Assembly (NCBI GenBank): GCA_903837555.1
Contig: CAILUV010000016.1
Coordinates: 1-64,000 of the forward strand
DNA: 64,000 bases
DNA from: an uncultured Alphaproteobacteria bacterium
GTDB lineage: Bacteria > Pseudomonadota > Alphaproteobacteria > Micropepsales > Micropepsaceae
Direction: 5' to 3'
Below the pieces are notes generated by a model that saw nothing but the letters and a program-made list of their open reading frames with translations, was not told the DNA's origin and did not search any database. Made by a program: the position numbers and the translations under genes. Every line of letters starts with the position of its first letter. Position 1 is the stretch's first letter. Positions 9,236 to 18,574 of the stretch are shown here, in pieces.

Positions 9236-10816
9236 ATGCCCAAGGTTCTGATCGCCGACAAGCTATCGCCCGCCGCCGTCGCTATCTTCAAGGAACGCGG
9301 CGTCGAGGCCGATGTGAAGACCGGCCTGACCAAGGAAGAACTGATCAAGATCGTCGACCAGTATGACGGCATCGCCGTGCGCTCGGCCACCAAGCTGACC
9401 GCCGACGTGCTGAAGGCCGCGAAAAACCTGAAAGTTGTCGGCCGCGCCGGTATCGGCGTCGACAATGTCGACATTCCCGCTGCCACCGCCGCGGGCGTGA
9501 TCGTGATGAACACGCCCTTCGGCAACTCGATCACCACCGCCGAGCACGCCATTTCGCTGATGCTGGCGCTGGCGCGCGAGCTTCCGGCCGCAAATGCCTC
9601 CACCCAGGCTGGCAAGTGGGAAAAGAACCGCTTCATGGGCGTGGAAATCACCGGCAAGGTGCTGGGCCTGATCGGCGCGGGCAATATCGGCTCCATCGTC
9701 GCCGACCGCGCCAAGGGCCTGAAGATGCGGGTCGTGGCCTATGATCCTTTCCTGTCGCAGGAACGCGCCAATGACCTGGGCATCGAGAAGGTCGAGCTGA
9801 ACGACCTGCTGGCCCGGGCCGATTTCATCACTCTGCATGTGCCGATGACGCCGGAAACCAAGAACATCCTGTCGGCCGACGCCATTGCCAAGACCAAGAA
9901 GGGCGTGCGGATCATCAACTGCGCGCGCGGCGGCTTGATCGACGAGAACGCGTTGAAGGCGGCGCTGGACAACGGCCATGTCGCGGGCGCGGCGCTGGAC
10001 GTGTTCGAGGTCGAGCCGGCCAAGGAAAACATCCTGTTCGGCAACGAAAAGGTCGTGGCGACGCCGCATCTGGGCGCTTCCACCACGGAAGCGCAGGAGA
10101 ATGTTGCGCTGCAGGTGGCAGAGCAGATTTCCGATTACCTGCTGACCGGCGCCATCACCAACGCGCTGAACATGCCGTCGATCTCGGCCAGCGAAGCGCA
10201 GAAGGTGCGCCCCTGGATTTCGCTCGCCGAAAAGCTGGGCTCCTTCGCGGGACAGCTCACCGGCACCAGCCTTGCGGGCGTGGAAATCGTCTATGAGGGC
10301 ACGCCGTCGGTGCTCAACACCCGCGCGCTGACCCAGGCCGCGCTGGCGGGCCTGCTCAAACCGATGCTGTCGGAGGTCAACATGGTCAACGCCCCGGTGC
10401 TGGCCAAGGATCGCGGCATCAAGGTCAGCGAAACCCGCCGTGATGCGCAGGGCATCTATGAAGGCTATATCAAGCTGGTGGTGACGATGGACGATGGCAG
10501 CACCCGCCGCGTCGCCGGCACCGTCTTCTCCGACGGCCTGCCGCGCCTGATCCAGATCAAGGACATCAGCCTGGATTCCAGCTTCGCGCCGCACATGCTG
10601 TATATCGTCAACGAGGACAAGCCCGGCTTCATCGGCAAGCTGGGCACCATCCTGGGCGACGCCAAGGTCAATATCGCCAACTTCACGCTGGGCCGGAGCG
10701 CGCCCGGCCAGGATGCGATCGCATTGATCGAGGTTGATGGTCCGGTGCCGGCAGCAGTGGCCGAGGCGGTCGCCAAGCTGCCGCAAGTCAAGCACGCCAA
10801 ACCGCTGGCGTTCTGA
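9236..10816 (+). CDS. serA: D-3-phosphoglycerate dehydrogenase
   Basis: VVGRAGIGVDNVDIPAATAAGVIVMNTP, GLIGAGNIGSIVADRAKGL, C-terminal ACT domain. Confidence 0.97.
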   Translation: MPKVLIADKLSPAAVAIFKERGVEADVKTGLTKEELIKIVDQYDGIAVRSATKLTADVLKAAKNLKVVGRAGIGVDNVDIPAATAAGVIVMNTPFGNSITTAEHAISLMLALARELPAANASTQAGKWEKNRFMGVEITGKVLGLIGAGNIGSIVADRAKGLKMRVVAYDPFLSQERANDLGIEKVELNDLLARADFITLHVPMTPETKNILSADAIAKTKKGVRIINCARGGLIDENALKAALDNGHVAGAALDVFEVEPAKENILFGNEKVVATPHLGASTTEAQENVALQVAEQISDYLLTGAITNALNMPSISASEAQKVRPWISLAEKLGSFAGQLTGTSLAGVEIVYEGTPSVLNTRALTQAALAGLLKPMLSEVNMVNAPVLAKDRGIKVSETRRDAQGIYEGYIKLVVTMDDGSTRRVAGTVFSDGLPRLIQIKDISLDSSFAPHMLYIVNEDKPGFIGKLGTILGDAKVNIANFTLGRSAPGQDAIALIEVDGPVPAAVAEAVAKLPQVKHAKPLAF

Positions 10817-10840
10817 TCGGCATCGAAGAAACGAAGCGAT

Positions 10841-10861
10841 AAGGGCGCCTCAGGCGCCCTT
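10841..10861. terminator. Bidirectional terminator-like hairpin between serA and chorismate mutase
   Basis: AAGGGCGCC-tca-GGCGCCCTT followed by ATTTTTTGC. Confidence 0.75.
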
Positions 10862-11140
10862 ATTTTTTGCTATCGCTTCGTGGTGGCGGATCACTTCCTT
10901 GACGATGAAGTTCAGGAACTTCTCGGCGAAGTCGGGATCCAGCTTGGCGCCCGCCGCAAGCTGGCGCAGCCGGGCGATCTGGGCGGCCTCGCGCGAGGGG
11001 TCGGCGGCCGGCAGGTCGTGTGTCGCCTTGAACTCGCCCACCGCCTGGGTGCACTTGAAGCGTTCCGCCAGAAGATGGATCAGCGCCGCATCAATATTGT
11101 CGATGCTGTCTCGCAAACGCAGCAGTTCGGGATGGCTCAT
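10850..11140 (-). CDS. Chorismate mutase (AroQ type)
   Basis: LRDSIDNIDAALIHLLAERFKCTQAVGEFKATHDLPAADPSREAAQIARL. Confidence 0.9.
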   Translation of the reverse strand: MSHPELLRLRDSIDNIDAALIHLLAERFKCTQAVGEFKATHDLPAADPSREAAQIARLRQLAAGAKLDPDFAEKFLNFIVKEVIRHHEAIAKNKGA

Positions 11141-11286
11141 GGCGGTCTTCCGAGGGTCCGTCGGTACGATGGATACAGGGTGTTTAAGCTAAGGCCGCGC
11201 CCCCGCCAAGATGCCCGGAAGTCGCCGGAATTGCTGAGGCGAGCCCGCCTTTTAACGGGCGCGCAAAAATGCTCTATACCGCCCCC

Positions 11287-13890
11287 ATGAAGATCGTCGA
11301 GCGCATTGTCGCTTTTTGCTGCCACTGGCCGGTGATGGTCGTCGTGGTTTCACTGCTGCTGGCCATCGGCGGCGGCTGGTACACCACCCAGAACTTCGCC
11401 ATCAACACCGATAGCGAACAGCTGATCGACGCCAAGGTTGGCTGGCGCATGCGCCAGGCGCGGTTCGATGCCGCCTTCCCGCAAAAGACGAATCTCACGG
11501 CGGTGGTGATCGACGGCAAGACGCCGGAGCTGGCGGAAGCCGCCGCCGCACGGCTGACCGAAAGGCTGCAGGCCAATCCCAAGCTGTTTACCCATGTGCG
11601 CCGCCCCGATGGCGGCACCTTCTTCAGCCAGAACGGCATGCTGTTCCTGTCGCTGGATGAAGTGCGCGACACAACCCAGCAACTGATCAAGGCGCAGCCC
11701 TTCCTGGGCGGGCTGGCCGCCGATCCCTCCTTGCGCGGGATCATGACCAATCTCGACACCGTCCTGCTGGGCGTGGGCGCGGGCGAAGCCAAGCTGGCCG
11801 ACATTCAGGGTCCGATGGCGCGGTTCGCCGATACCTTCAGCGCCGCAGCGCAGGGCAGGACCGCGTTCATGTCCTGGCGATCGCTGATCACAGGAACGCA
11901 CCCGCGGCCCGAAGAAATCCGCCGCTTCATCGAAGTCAAACCGCAGCTTGATTTCAACGCGCTGGAGCCAGGCGGCGCATCCAGCAATGCCATCCGCGCC
12001 GCCGCGCGGGACATGAACCTGACGCCCGAACACGGCGTGACCGTGCGCCTGACCGGGCCGGTGCCGATGGTGGACGAGGAATTCGCCACCATCACCGACC
12101 GCGTCTATCTGATGACGGCAGCGATGATGGGCGGGGTTCTGCTGACCCTGTGGCTGGCGCTGAAAAGCTTCAAGATCATCTTCGCCATCCTGGTGACGCT
12201 GTTCGTCGGACTGGCCATCACCATGGGCGCGGGCCTGATGCTGGTGGGCGTGTTCAACATCATCTCCATCGCCTTCATCGCGCTGTTCGTGGGACTGGGG
12301 GTGGATTTTGGAATCCAGTATGCCGTGCGATACCGGCACGAGCGGCATCTGGACCATAACCTGCCGCAGGCGTTGCGCACGGCCGGCTATGGCGTCGGCA
12401 TTCCGCTGGCGCTGGCCGCAGCCGCCACCGCCGCCGGGTTCTTTTCTTTCCTGCCCACCACCTATACCGGCGTCGCCGAATTGGGGATGGTCGCCGGCAT
12501 CGGCATGATCGTCGCCTTCGCGCTGTCGATCACCATGTTGCCCGCGCTGATCCTGCTGCTCAATCCGAAGGGCGAAGAGGATGAAGTCGGCTTCAAGGCG
12601 CTGGGGCCGCTGGACGATTTCATGACCCGCAACCGCAAGCGGGTGATCTGGGTCGCGGGCGCGGCGGGCGTGATATCGCTGGTGCTGATGCCTTTCGTGC
12701 AATTCGACTCCAACCCCCTCAACCTGCGCAGTCCCAAGGTGGAGTCGGTCTCGACGTTGTTCGACCTGATGAAAAACCCGATGACGTCGCCCAACCAGAT
12801 CGACGTGCCGGTCTTCTCGCTGCTGGCGGCAGACCAGTTGCGCGATCGCATCGCGCAAGGCTCGCTGGTGGCGCAGGCCATCACCTTGTCCAACTTCGTG
12901 CCCGATCAGCAGGCCGAGAAAGTCGCCCTGATCGCCGATGCCAACTCGCTGCTGGACGCCACCATCAATCCGTTTGAGGTCGCGCCCGCGCCCAGCGACG
13001 CAGACGTTGTCCAAAGCATGCGCACCACGGCGCAGAAGCTGCGCGCCGCCGCCGGATCGGCGCAGGATGCCCCGGCCCGCACCGCCCACCGCCTAGCGGA
13101 CAGCCTGGATGCCACAATCAAGGCCGGTCAGCCCGCGCGCGCGCGCGCCGAAGAAGCGCTGGTGCCGGGGCTGAAAACCATGCTCACCCAGGTGTCGGAT
13201 TCGCTCAAGGCCGCGCCGTTCACGGTCGAAACCATTCCCGCCGACATCCGCTCGGACTGGATCGCCAAGGACGGCACCGCCCGCATCCAGGTGTCGCCCA
13301 AGGACACCAGCGACAATCCCGCCGCGCTGTCGGCTTTCTCCGATCAGGTGCTGCGCATCGCGCCGCAGGCGACCGGCGCGCCGATCTCGATCCGCGAGTC
13401 CGGCAAGACCATCGTGGGCGCCTTCACGCAAGCGGGCATCCTGTCCTTCATCGCCATCACCATCCTGCTGGCGATCGTGCTGCGCAGCCTGCACGATGTG
13501 CTAATGACGCTGGCGCCGCTGGTGCTCACCTTCCTTTTGACGCTGGCGACCTGCGTGGTGCTGGATCTGCGGCTCAACTTCGCCAACGTGATCGCCTTGC
13601 CGCTGCTGCTTGGCATCGGCGTCGCCTTCAACATCTATTTCGTGGTGGCCTGGCGGCACGGCCAGCGCTGCTTCCTGGCCTCGGCCCTCACCCGCGCGGT
13701 GATCTTCTCCGCCGCCACAACGGCGTCGGGCTTCGGCACGCTATGGCTCAGCATCCATCCCGGCACCGCCAGCATGGGCGAGCTTTTGATGATCTCGCTG
13801 GGCTGGACGCTGGTGACGGTGCTGTTCCTGTCGCCCGCCCTGATGGGCCCGCCGCCGCATATGCTGCAAATGCACGATCCCGAGGTCTGA
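11287..13890 (+). CDS. hpnN: Hopanoid-associated RND/MMPL transporter HpnN
   Basis: MMPL-type protein; MKIVERIVAFCCHWPVMVVVVSLLLAIGGGWYTTQNFAINTDSEQLI; two RND transmembrane blocks. Confidence 0.92.
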   Translation: MKIVERIVAFCCHWPVMVVVVSLLLAIGGGWYTTQNFAINTDSEQLIDAKVGWRMRQARFDAAFPQKTNLTAVVIDGKTPELAEAAAARLTERLQANPKLFTHVRRPDGGTFFSQNGMLFLSLDEVRDTTQQLIKAQPFLGGLAADPSLRGIMTNLDTVLLGVGAGEAKLADIQGPMARFADTFSAAAQGRTAFMSWRSLITGTHPRPEEIRRFIEVKPQLDFNALEPGGASSNAIRAAARDMNLTPEHGVTVRLTGPVPMVDEEFATITDRVYLMTAAMMGGVLLTLWLALKSFKIIFAILVTLFVGLAITMGAGLMLVGVFNIISIAFIALFVGLGVDFGIQYAVRYRHERHLDHNLPQALRTAGYGVGIPLALAAAATAAGFFSFLPTTYTGVAELGMVAGIGMIVAFALSITMLPALILLLNPKGEEDEVGFKALGPLDDFMTRNRKRVIWVAGAAGVISLVLMPFVQFDSNPLNLRSPKVESVSTLFDLMKNPMTSPNQIDVPVFSLLAADQLRDRIAQGSLVAQAITLSNFVPDQQAEKVALIADANSLLDATINPFEVAPAPSDADVVQSMRTTAQKLRAAAGSAQDAPARTAHRLADSLDATIKAGQPARARAEEALVPGLKTMLTQVSDSLKAAPFTVETIPADIRSDWIAKDGTARIQVSPKDTSDNPAALSAFSDQVLRIAPQATGAPISIRESGKTIVGAFTQAGILSFIAITILLAIVLRSLHDVLMTLAPLVLTFLLTLATCVVLDLRLNFANVIALPLLLGIGVAFNIYFVVAWRHGQRCFLASALTRAVIFSAATTASGFGTLWLSIHPGTASMGELLMISLGWTLVTVLFLSPALMGPPPHMLQMHDPEV

Positions 13891-13908
13891 CGAAGCAAGC
13901 GCAGGCCG

Positions 13909-13942
13909 CCTCCCCTTCGCGCGAAGCGCCCTGAAGGGGAGG
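13909..13942. repeat. Intergenic inverted repeat
   Basis: CCTCCCCTTC (13909-13918) ... GAAGGGGAGG (13933-13942). Confidence 0.8.
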
Positions 13943-13943
13943 T

Positions 13944-13984
13944 GGTTTCAGCGTGCGAGGCCGTAGGCCGCAAAAGCTGAAACC
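13944..13984. repeat. Second adjacent inverted repeat
   Basis: GGTTTCAGC (13944-13952) ... GCTGAAACC (13976-13984). Confidence 0.8.
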
Positions 13985-13995
13985 GGAGGGGTTCA

Positions 13996-14616
13996 TTATC
14001 CGAGCATCTGGTCGGTCAGAGCATTCATCCGCTTCGTCAGCCCCGACGCGCCGCCGCTGGCCAGCGTGCCGGCGAAGTCGGAGCGCTTCTGCGCCATCTG
14101 GCTGATATTGCCGGCCAGATAAACGTCGGTGACCTTCCACTCGCCGCCCACCTGGTGGGTGCGGTAGTTGAAAGCGATGCTCTCGCTCTTGGTCTTCATC
14201 ACGCTCTTGACGAACTTGTCGTTGCCGCGCGCGATGGAGGCCGGCTCGACGGTGAATGTCTCGCCGCCATAGGAATCGAAATTCTTGGCGTAGTTGGCGA
14301 CCGTCATGCGCGTGAAGGCTTCGATCAGCGCCTTTTTGTCGGCATCGGACATCGCGGCGAAGCTGGGGCCGATCGCGGTCGCGGTCATGGCCGGAAGGTC
14401 GAAGGCTTTTTCCACCGCCGGGCGCAGTTTGTCGTAGCGGCCCTTGGCGCTGCCGCCCATCTTCATCGACGCAGTCAGCGCATCATAGAAACCGCGCACC
14501 TGGGCGACCGGCGCATCGGCGGCCTGCGCCTGGACGGGTTGAGACGGGATGGTGAGAAGCGCGGGCGCGGCAGCCAGAGTCAGCGCGACGGCGAAAGACT
14601 TCAGAAAACGGCTCAT
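13996..14616 (-). CDS. hpnM: HpnM (MlaC/Ttg2D-like periplasmic protein)
   Basis: Signal peptide; VRGFYDALTASMKMGGSAKGRYDKLRPAVEKAFDLPAMTATAIG; next to hpnN. Confidence 0.9.
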   Translation of the reverse strand: MSRFLKSFAVALTLAAAPALLTIPSQPVQAQAADAPVAQVRGFYDALTASMKMGGSAKGRYDKLRPAVEKAFDLPAMTATAIGPSFAAMSDADKKALIEAFTRMTVANYAKNFDSYGGETFTVEPASIARGNDKFVKSVMKTKSESIAFNYRTHQVGGEWKVTDVYLAGNISQMAQKRSDFAGTLASGGASGLTKRMNALTDQMLG

Positions 14617-14703
14617 CGAAAAACTCCCTATGCCCCGGTGTAACGCACAAGACCTGAAATTTGACGCCGGATCGCGGCTTTTTTTGGCCCTCGTGACGGC
14701 CCG

Positions 14704-15609
14704 TCAGGCGTCCCGGCCCAGCAGGAAGAAGGGCAGCGCCGACAGTTCGGGCGCCCTGGCGGCATAGGGCCCGAGCGCCTCGACCGCACGCGCCGCGCGC
14801 TTTTCGGCCTCTGCCCGGGCGCCGTCCAATCCCAGCAGGGTCACCAGCGTCTGCTTGCCCATGTCGGCATCCTTGCCCACCGCCTTGCCGGTTTTTTCGG
14901 CCGTGGACGTCACGTCCAGCAGATCGTCGGTGATCTGGAACACCACGCCCATGTCCTCGGCATAGGACTTCAACCGGGCGCGGTCTTGCGCCGACGCGCC
15001 GCCCAGGATCGGTCCGGCCTCGCAGGAGAATTCGAAGAGCTGGCCGGTCTTGAGCCGCTGCAGGTTGATCACGTCGTCGATGCCGAAGCTGGCATCGGCC
15101 AGCATGTCGATGATCTGGCCGCCGATCATGCCCCTATGGCCGCTGGCTTCGGCCAGCCGCGCGATCAACGCGCAGCGCACATTGGCGTCGGAATGGGTGC
15201 GGGCGTCGGCCAGGATTTCAAAGGCGATGGTCAGCAGCGCGTCGCCCGCCAGCACTGCCGTCATTTCGTCGAAGGCGATATGGGTGGTGGGACGGCCGCG
15301 GCGCATGTCGTCATCGTCCATGCAGGGCAGATCGTCATGGACCAGGCTGTAGGTGTGCAGCGCCTCGATGGCCGCGCCGACCCGCAGGGACCGCGAATCA
15401 TACACCCCGAAAAGCCGCGCCGAATGCAGCACCAGGAAGGGCCGCAGCCGCTTGCCCCCCGCCATGATGGCGTAGCGCATGGCCTCCTGGACCCGGCCCT
15501 GGGGGCCGGCGGGCGTGGGCAGGACAGCATCGAGGGCCAAATCCACCAGCTTGGCGCTGGCCGAAATGGCCTTGGGCAGGTCCGCCTTTGCTGCCTCCTG
15601 GGCAGCCAT
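14704..15609 (-). CDS. ispA: Polyprenyl (farnesyl/geranyl) diphosphate synthase
   Basis: First DDxxD motif DDLPCMDDDD, second DDLLD; GGKRLRPFLVL. Confidence 0.9.
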   Translation of the reverse strand: MAAQEAAKADLPKAISASAKLVDLALDAVLPTPAGPQGRVQEAMRYAIMAGGKRLRPFLVLHSARLFGVYDSRSLRVGAAIEALHTYSLVHDDLPCMDDDDMRRGRPTTHIAFDEMTAVLAGDALLTIAFEILADARTHSDANVRCALIARLAEASGHRGMIGGQIIDMLADASFGIDDVINLQRLKTGQLFEFSCEAGPILGGASAQDRARLKSYAEDMGVVFQITDDLLDVTSTAEKTGKAVGKDADMGKQTLVTLLGLDGARAEAEKRAARAVEALGPYAARAPELSALPFFLLGRDA

Positions 15610-15881
15610 TTTCACATTGTCTGACACGATATTACCCCATCCGCCCCAAAAGGCCGCCGGGGCCGCTTTTAGCCTCGAACCCCGCGGCTTTGCCAGTAGG
15701 GTCTTGAGGTCGCTTTTGGCTTGGGCCCGGGGACATTCTGGGGTACCTGACGGCGGCCAGAAGCCATGCCGGGACAGGGGTTGCACCCCCAAACCCAATG
15801 CGGGACAATGGCATGTTGCAGTGCCGCGAGCGGGGGCCCGATGCTGCCTTCGGAGCGCAACCCTAGGATTTTAGGTCGTCC

Positions 15882-16805
15882 ATGCGAGTGATCCTTGCCC
15901 AACCACGGGGCTTCTGCGCCGGCGTCGTGCGCGCCATCGATATCGTCGAAAAGGCGCTCGAAAAGTATGGCGAGCCCGTCTATGTGCGCCACGAGATCGT
16001 GCACAACAAGCATGTCGTCAACACGCTCAAGAACAAGGGCGCGCGCTTTGTCGAGGAACTGGACGAGGTTCCCAATGGCGCCGTCACCGTGTTCAGCGCT
16101 CATGGCGTGCCGCAGTCGGTGGTGAAGAACGCACAGGACCGCGGCCTGCCGGTGCTGGACGCGACCTGCCCGCTGGTTTCCAAGGTGCACAATCAGGGCA
16201 AGCGTTACGTCGCCCATGGCCGCACCCTGATCCTGATCGGCCATGCCGGCCATCCTGAAGTGGAAGGCACCATGGGCCAGGTCGGCGCGCCGGTGCACCT
16301 GGTGCAGGAAGAAGAAGACGTCGCCAAGCTGGAGATCCCCACCAACACGCCGGTGGCCTATATCACCCAGACGACGCTTTCGATCGACGACACCAAGGGC
16401 ATCATCGTCGCCCTGAAGAAGCATTTCAGCGACATTGTCGGCCCGGAAACCAGCGACATCTGCTACGCCACCCAGAACCGCCAGACGTCCGTGCGCGAAC
16501 TGGCAAAGCTGGCCGACGTGATCCTGGTGGTGGGCGCGGCCAACAGCTCCAACTCCAACCGGTTGCGCGAGATCGGCATCGAGGAAGGCATCCCCTCCTA
16601 CCTGATCAATGACGGCAGCGAGCTGAAGCCCGAATGGGTCAAAGGCAAGAAGGTGGTCGGCCTGACCGCCGGCGCGTCCGCCCCCGAAGAGCTGGTCCGC
16701 CACGTGATCGAGGTTCTGGGCGAAATCGAAGAAGTTCAGGTCGAAACCATGGACGGCAAGAAGGAACATATCGAGTTCCGCCTGCCCGCCGAGCTGAGAG
16801 CTTAA
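15882..16805 (+). CDS. ispH: 4-hydroxy-3-methylbut-2-enyl diphosphate reductase
   Basis: [49 protein letters not shown]. Confidence 0.98.
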   Translation: MRVILAQPRGFCAGVVRAIDIVEKALEKYGEPVYVRHEIVHNKHVVNTLKNKGARFVEELDEVPNGAVTVFSAHGVPQSVVKNAQDRGLPVLDATCPLVSKVHNQGKRYVAHGRTLILIGHAGHPEVEGTMGQVGAPVHLVQEEEDVAKLEIPTNTPVAYITQTTLSIDDTKGIIVALKKHFSDIVGPETSDICYATQNRQTSVRELAKLADVILVVGAANSSNSNRLREIGIEEGIPSYLINDGSELKPEWVKGKKVVGLTAGASAPEELVRHVIEVLGEIEEVQVETMDGKKEHIEFRLPAELRA

Positions 16806-16809
16806 GCAG

Positions 16810-17955
16810 ATGGGTCTCCCGATACGTCAGGCCGCCAAGATCGGCGCCTATGTCGTGAAAAAGCAGTTGTCGGGCAAGAAGTACCCGCTGGTGCTGATGC
16901 TGGAACCGCTGTTCCGCTGCAACCTGGCCTGCGCCGGTTGCGGCAAGATCGACTATCCCGATGAAATCCTGAACCAGCGCCTGTCGGTCAAGCAGTGCAT
17001 GGATGCGATCGACGAATGCGGCGCGCCCGCCGTATCGATCGCCGGCGGCGAGCCCCTGCTCCACCGCGACATGCCCAAGATCGTGGAAGGTTACATCGAA
17101 CGCGACAAGTTCGTGATCCTGTGCACCAACGCGCTGCTGCTGAAGAAGAAAATCCACCAGTACAAGCCGCACCCGAATTTCACCTGGTCGATCCACCTGG
17201 ACGGCGACAAGGTGATGCATGACAAGTCGGTGTGCCTGGACGGCACCTATGAAAAGGCGGTGGAAGCCATCAAGCTCAGCAAGTCGCTGGGCTTCCGCAC
17301 CCAGATCAACTGCACACTGTTCGACGGCGCCGATCCGGAACGCACCGCCAAGTTCTTCGACGAAATGATGGAAATGGGCGTGGACGGCATCACCGTCTCG
17401 CCGGGCTATGCCTATGAACGCGCGCCCGACCAGGAGCACTTCCTGAACCGCGAACGCACCAAGAAGATGTTCCGGGACATCCTGTCGCGCGGCAATGGCG
17501 GCAAGAACTGGGACTTCACCAACTCCACCCTGTTCATGGACTTCCTGGCGGGCAACCAGACCTATGAATGCACGCCCTGGTCGATGCCGCTGCTGACCGT
17601 GTTCGGCTGGCAGAAGCCCTGCTACCTCTTGGGCGAAGGCTATGCCAAGACCTTCACCGAGCTGATGGAAGGCACGGAGTGGGAAAAGTACGGCGTCGGC
17701 AAGTATGAAAAGTGCGCCAACTGCATGGTCCATTGCGGCTTCGAAGGCACCGCCGCCACCGATGCGATCAAGCATCCGCTCAAGATGCTGCCGATCCTGA
17801 TGAAGGGCATCCGCACCGAAGGCCCGATGGCCCCGGAAATCTCGCTGGCCAATCAGCGTCCGGCGGAATTCGTCTTTTCGAAGCACGTCGAAAAGAAGAT
17901 GTCAGAGATCAAGGCCGGCAATTCCAACACCACAGAGATCGCGGCAGCGGAGTAA
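16810..17955 (+). CDS. hpnH: Adenosyl-hopene transferase HpnH (radical SAM)
   Basis: PLFRCNLACAGCGKIDYP radical SAM motif; full-length HpnH pattern. Confidence 0.97.
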   Translation: MGLPIRQAAKIGAYVVKKQLSGKKYPLVLMLEPLFRCNLACAGCGKIDYPDEILNQRLSVKQCMDAIDECGAPAVSIAGGEPLLHRDMPKIVEGYIERDKFVILCTNALLLKKKIHQYKPHPNFTWSIHLDGDKVMHDKSVCLDGTYEKAVEAIKLSKSLGFRTQINCTLFDGADPERTAKFFDEMMEMGVDGITVSPGYAYERAPDQEHFLNRERTKKMFRDILSRGNGGKNWDFTNSTLFMDFLAGNQTYECTPWSMPLLTVFGWQKPCYLLGEGYAKTFTELMEGTEWEKYGVGKYEKCANCMVHCGFEGTAATDAIKHPLKMLPILMKGIRTEGPMAPEISLANQRPAEFVFSKHVEKKMSEIKAGNSNTTEIAAAE

Positions 17956-18564
17956 TTCCGCAAACGCCTTGCTGGATCCGCGTGCCGTGCGCACCAGCGC
18001 CGGTATCTGCCCCGGCCTGCGCAGCAGCGATCCCAGAACGCGCCCAATGGCGATCCGACCATCGGGCTTCATCGCCACCAATGCGGCCGGCGGCAGCACA
18101 TGCCCCGCATCGTCCGAAATCACCCGCAAGGCCGCCAGCGGCAGGTTGCGGCTTGCGGCGAAGCGCGCCGCGACCTGGCTTTCCATATCGACCACCAGAG
18201 CGCCGGTGGCATCAAACAGCCCGGTCTTGGTCGCCGCTTCGTGAATAATGATATCGCTGCCGAAAATCGGGCCCTGAACCGCGCCGGGCACGCGCGACAT
18301 CAGCCGCACCCGCCAGGTTTCATGGCAATCCCAACTTTCCGCCCCCGTGATGATGCGGTCGGCGATCACCACGTCACCGACTTTAAGATGCGGCGACAGT
18401 CCGCCGCCCAGCCCGATGGAAATCACGCCGCGAATGTCGCCATGCAGGGCATCGAGCTTCTGCGCCAGCAGCTCGCCATTGCCGCCGCCCGCCACCGCCA
18501 CCACGCCGGATGTGCCGACGATCTCGGCCTCTTTCACCAGGCCAGTGACTGCGATAACCGTCAC
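17902..18564 (-). CDS. hpnG: HpnG, hopanoid-associated nucleoside phosphorylase-like protein
   Basis: GLGGGLSPHLKVGDVVIAD, VDMESQVAARFA; next to shc. Confidence 0.92.
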   Translation of the reverse strand: MTVIAVTGLVKEAEIVGTSGVVAVAGGGNGELLAQKLDALHGDIRGVISIGLGGGLSPHLKVGDVVIADRIITGAESWDCHETWRVRLMSRVPGAVQGPIFGSDIIIHEAATKTGLFDATGALVVDMESQVAARFAASRNLPLAALRVISDDAGHVLPPAALVAMKPDGRIAIGRVLGSLLRRPGQIPALVRTARGSSKAFAELLRCRDLCGVGIAGLDL

Positions 18565-18574
18565 TTTGTTTTCC

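Noticed and set aside
9263-10795. 510-aa minus-strand ORF opposite serA
   Set aside because: Antisense shadow ORF in GC-rich DNA; low-complexity Arg/His/Gln-rich translation with no family signature, fully covered by serA.
11350-13089. 579-aa minus-strand ORF opposite hpnN
   Set aside because: Antisense shadow ORF; composition (H, R, Q, G rich) not protein-like and hpnN is unambiguous.
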